A stretch of DNA of 64,000 nt from Verrucomicrobiales bacterium. Its GTDB lineage: Bacteria > Verrucomicrobiota > Verrucomicrobiae > Limisphaerales > UBA1100. The stretch lies in assembly GCA_002721895.1 (NCBI GenBank), contig PBLV01000056.1, positions 3,342 to 67,341 on the forward strand, written 5' to 3'. Below the pieces are notes generated by a model that saw only the letters and a program-made list of their open reading frames with translations, ran no database searches and was not told the origin of the DNA. Of the stretch, positions 62,681 through 64,000 are shown piece by piece. The first letter of the stretch is position 1, and every line of letters starts with the position of its first letter. The position numbers and the translations under genes were made by a program.

Positions 62681-64000
62681 CTACGGAATCGCCGGCGGCG
62701 CACTTGGCGTGGGAATACCGGGAACTAGCGGTGCTGGGACTGGAGTAGGCACCGGGGGAACGGCGCCGGGAATAGTGCCGGGCACGGGAGGCACTACAGC
62801 AGGTGGTGCGGGCACACCGGGAACGGTCGGGGCCGTTGGCCCGGGTGTAGGTGCCGGTGTGCCTGGGGCAGGGGCAACCGGTGGAGTTGGAACTGGAGCA
62901 GGTGTGCTTGGAGGTGAGGTTGGGGCAGGTGGTGTCGCTGGGCCGAGTTGAGGCTGCGGTGGGGCGGGAGTTGAAGGGGGTGTGGGGGTAGCTGTGTTGC
63001 CTCCGGTATCGGGTGGGGTTGTGTTGTCGGTATTATCGTCCGGATCTGGCGTGTCTCCGCTGTCCGGATCCGGTGGAATGTTTTCCTCGGTGCCGGGCTC
63101 ACGGTTGAGTTTGGCCCGTGCTTCGCGCAGATATCGCATGCGCTTGATGTAATCCAACTCAATTTCGAATCCGCGACACATGCGCTGGGCTTCGGCAATT
63201 TCACCGCGAGTCAGGTACTTGGCGATGCTGTCGCGTGCCGTGGCAGCCCCTTGGAAGCCCTGCGCGGCCGCGAGGTTCCACCATTTGTAGGATTGCAGCC
63301 GGTCCTTGTGTGTGCCTTGGCCAATGGCGTAAGAAATGCCGACGTTGAACTGGGCTTGGACAAATCCTTGTTGTGCGGATTTGAGATACCACTTGAACCC
63401 TTCTCGAAAATCCAGCGGAACCACAACGCCCTGAGTGTAAAACACTCCCATGTTATATTGGGCCTTCATATCGCCATTTTCTGCCTGACGACTAATCTCA
63501 GGCAATTTTTGGCGCAACATTTCGACCACCACGTTCACATCGACGGGGGGAGGCGGCGGGGGAAGATTGGGGCGCGGGTTGGGGTTGTAGGGCGGGTTTA
63601 CTTGCGGAGTACCGGGGAAACCCCCAGCCCCGGGTTGCATGCCGGGCTGGACCCCGCCGATGCCTGGTTGGCCTCCTGGAAAACCGCCGACCCCAGGTTG
63701 GGCACCCGGAAAGCCACCAACACCCGGCTGCATGCCGGGCTGAACCCCAGGTTGCACACCGGGGAAGCCACCAACACCCGGTTGCATGCCGGGCTGAGCA
63801 CCTGGGAAACCTCCAGCACCCGGCTGCATGCCGGGCTGAGCTCCGGGGGCAACGCCGACTCCAGGCTGCATACCGGGCTGGACTCCGCCGACGCCAGGTT
63901 GGGCACCCGGAAAGCCACCAACACCCGGCTGCATGCCGGGCTGAGCACCCGGGAAACCTCCAACGCCCGGCTGTATTCCGGGCTGAACTCCGGGGGCAAC
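62681..64000 (-). CDS. Collagen-like/Sel1/Pro-rich protein (start beyond window)
   Basis: 439 residues visible; the frame is open to base 64000, so the true start lies to the right. The N-terminal part (about the first 135) is Gly/Pro/Gln repeats (PGMQPGVGGFPGAQ-type, 14 residues). Then come two to three Sel1-like repeats (AENGDMKAQYNMGVFYTQGV, AQFNVGISYAIGQGTHKDRL) with the cap LTRGEIAEAQRMCRGFE. A charged helix follows, and finally an acidic plus Pro/Thr/Ala-rich tail (about the last 150). The low-complexity arms suggest an extracytoplasmic or surface protein, but the signal peptide, if any, is not visible. The cap matches the large Sel1 protein at 38-40 kb. Confidence 0.8.
   Translation of the reverse strand, partial: VAPGVQPGIQPGVGGFPGAQPGMQPGVGGFPGAQPGVGGVQPGMQPGVGVAPGAQPGMQPGAGGFPGAQPGMQPGVGGFPGVQPGVQPGMQPGVGGFPGAQPGVGGFPGGQPGIGGVQPGMQPGAGGFPGTPQVNPPYNPNPRPNLPPPPPPVDVNVVVEMLRQKLPEISRQAENGDMKAQYNMGVFYTQGVVVPLDFREGFKWYLKSAQQGFVQAQFNVGISYAIGQGTHKDRLQSYKWWNLAAAQGFQGAATARDSIAKYLTRGEIAEAQRMCRGFEIELDYIKRMRYLREARAKLNREPGTEENIPPDPDSGDTPDPDDNTDNTTPPDTGGNTATPTPPSTPAPPQPQLGPATPPAPTSPPSTPAPVPTPPVAPAPGTPAPTPGPTAPTVPGVPAPPAVVPPVPGTIPGAVPPVPTPVPAPLVPGIPTPSAPPAIP
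63600..64000 (-). repeat. Tandem ~42-bp in-frame repeats (Gly-Pro-Gln)
   Basis: Imperfect repeats coding PGMQPGVGGFPGAQ and shorter variants (PGVGGVQ, PGVQ) run from about 63600 to the window edge. Mixed unit sizes of about 42 bp and 21-27 bp indicate repeated duplication and loss. Confidence 0.85.

Noticed and set aside
62709..62951. Plus-strand Gly/Thr-rich small frame
   Set aside because: Reverse reading of the Pro/Ala-rich tail of the minus-strand Sel1 protein.

Overview
The window looks like chromosomal DNA of a Gram-negative bacterium of the PVC group, most likely Verrucomicrobiota (inferred from gene content, not from a marker tree). Three observations point this way. There are two DUF1549/DUF1553 + DUF1501 gene pairs, one with a planctomycete-type cytochrome c domain. 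There are many Tat- or Sec-exported oxidoreductases, amidohydrolases and PQQ-like propellers. An LptD outer-membrane LPS assembly protein sits beside ordinary bacterial core genes. I see no phage, insertion sequence, CRISPR array or rRNA. There is one tRNA, tRNA-Val(CAC).

Layout. 1-11.5 kb: a truncated unknown gene, a class IV aminotransferase and two DUF1549/1553-DUF1501 pairs, all on the minus strand, separated by a plus-strand Gly/Met-rich exported protein. 11.6-20.2 kb: a tightly overlapping, conspicuously GC-rich plus-strand cluster. It encodes a membrane-anchored protein with two ModA-type binding domains, a ModB-type permease with a large extracytoplasmic insertion, a short ABC ATPase, a MoeB/ThiF-like enzyme and two beta-propeller proteins; the second propeller also carries LamG, Fn3 and Rossmann methyltransferase-like domains. 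This is the most unusual part of the window. 20.2-26.4 kb: a small membrane protein, a serine hydrolase, an S9 peptidase, a small PH-like membrane protein, a Tat-exported sugar isomerase-like protein and a YlbF-family protein. 26.4-29.8 kb: the translation block rpsB-tsf, terminator, pyrH-frr (minus strand), with a promoter and a structured leader upstream of rpsB. 29.8-46.9 kb: a MobA-like protein, an unknown exported protein, an RND exporter, an enolase-superfamily protein, a DUF885 protein, a 17-repeat Sel1 protein, a Gfo/Idh/MocA oxidoreductase with a three-repeat partner, FolE2, an exported EEP-family protein and LptD. 47-56.8 kb: an amidohydrolase, a DUF6797/propeller protein, a PDZ protein, glycerate kinase, a monothiol glutaredoxin, PanC and NadB. 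56.9-64 kb: a sulfatase remnant, tRNA-Val, a secreted protein with a degenerate zincin-like motif, a PQQ-like propeller, an amidohydrolase, an FHA-FHA-GAF protein and the start-truncated collagen-like/Sel1 protein.

How the genes fit together. The core metabolic genes (folE2, panC, nadB, pyrH, glycerate kinase) are single-gene or two-gene units scattered among secreted-protein genes. The DUF1549/1553 + DUF1501 pairs are translationally coupled or 1 base apart and probably act together outside the cytoplasm. In the 11.6-20.2 kb cluster, five of the six genes are joined to a neighbour by 1-4 bp stop/start overlaps and the ThiF-like gene follows at 6 bp. This suggests one transcript linking oxyanion (molybdate/tungstate-like) uptake, a MoeB-like activation step and exported propeller proteins; that functional link is inference. 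Starts were moved from the longest frame to an internal ATG/GTG wherever a signal peptide, a neighbouring stop codon or family length supported it.
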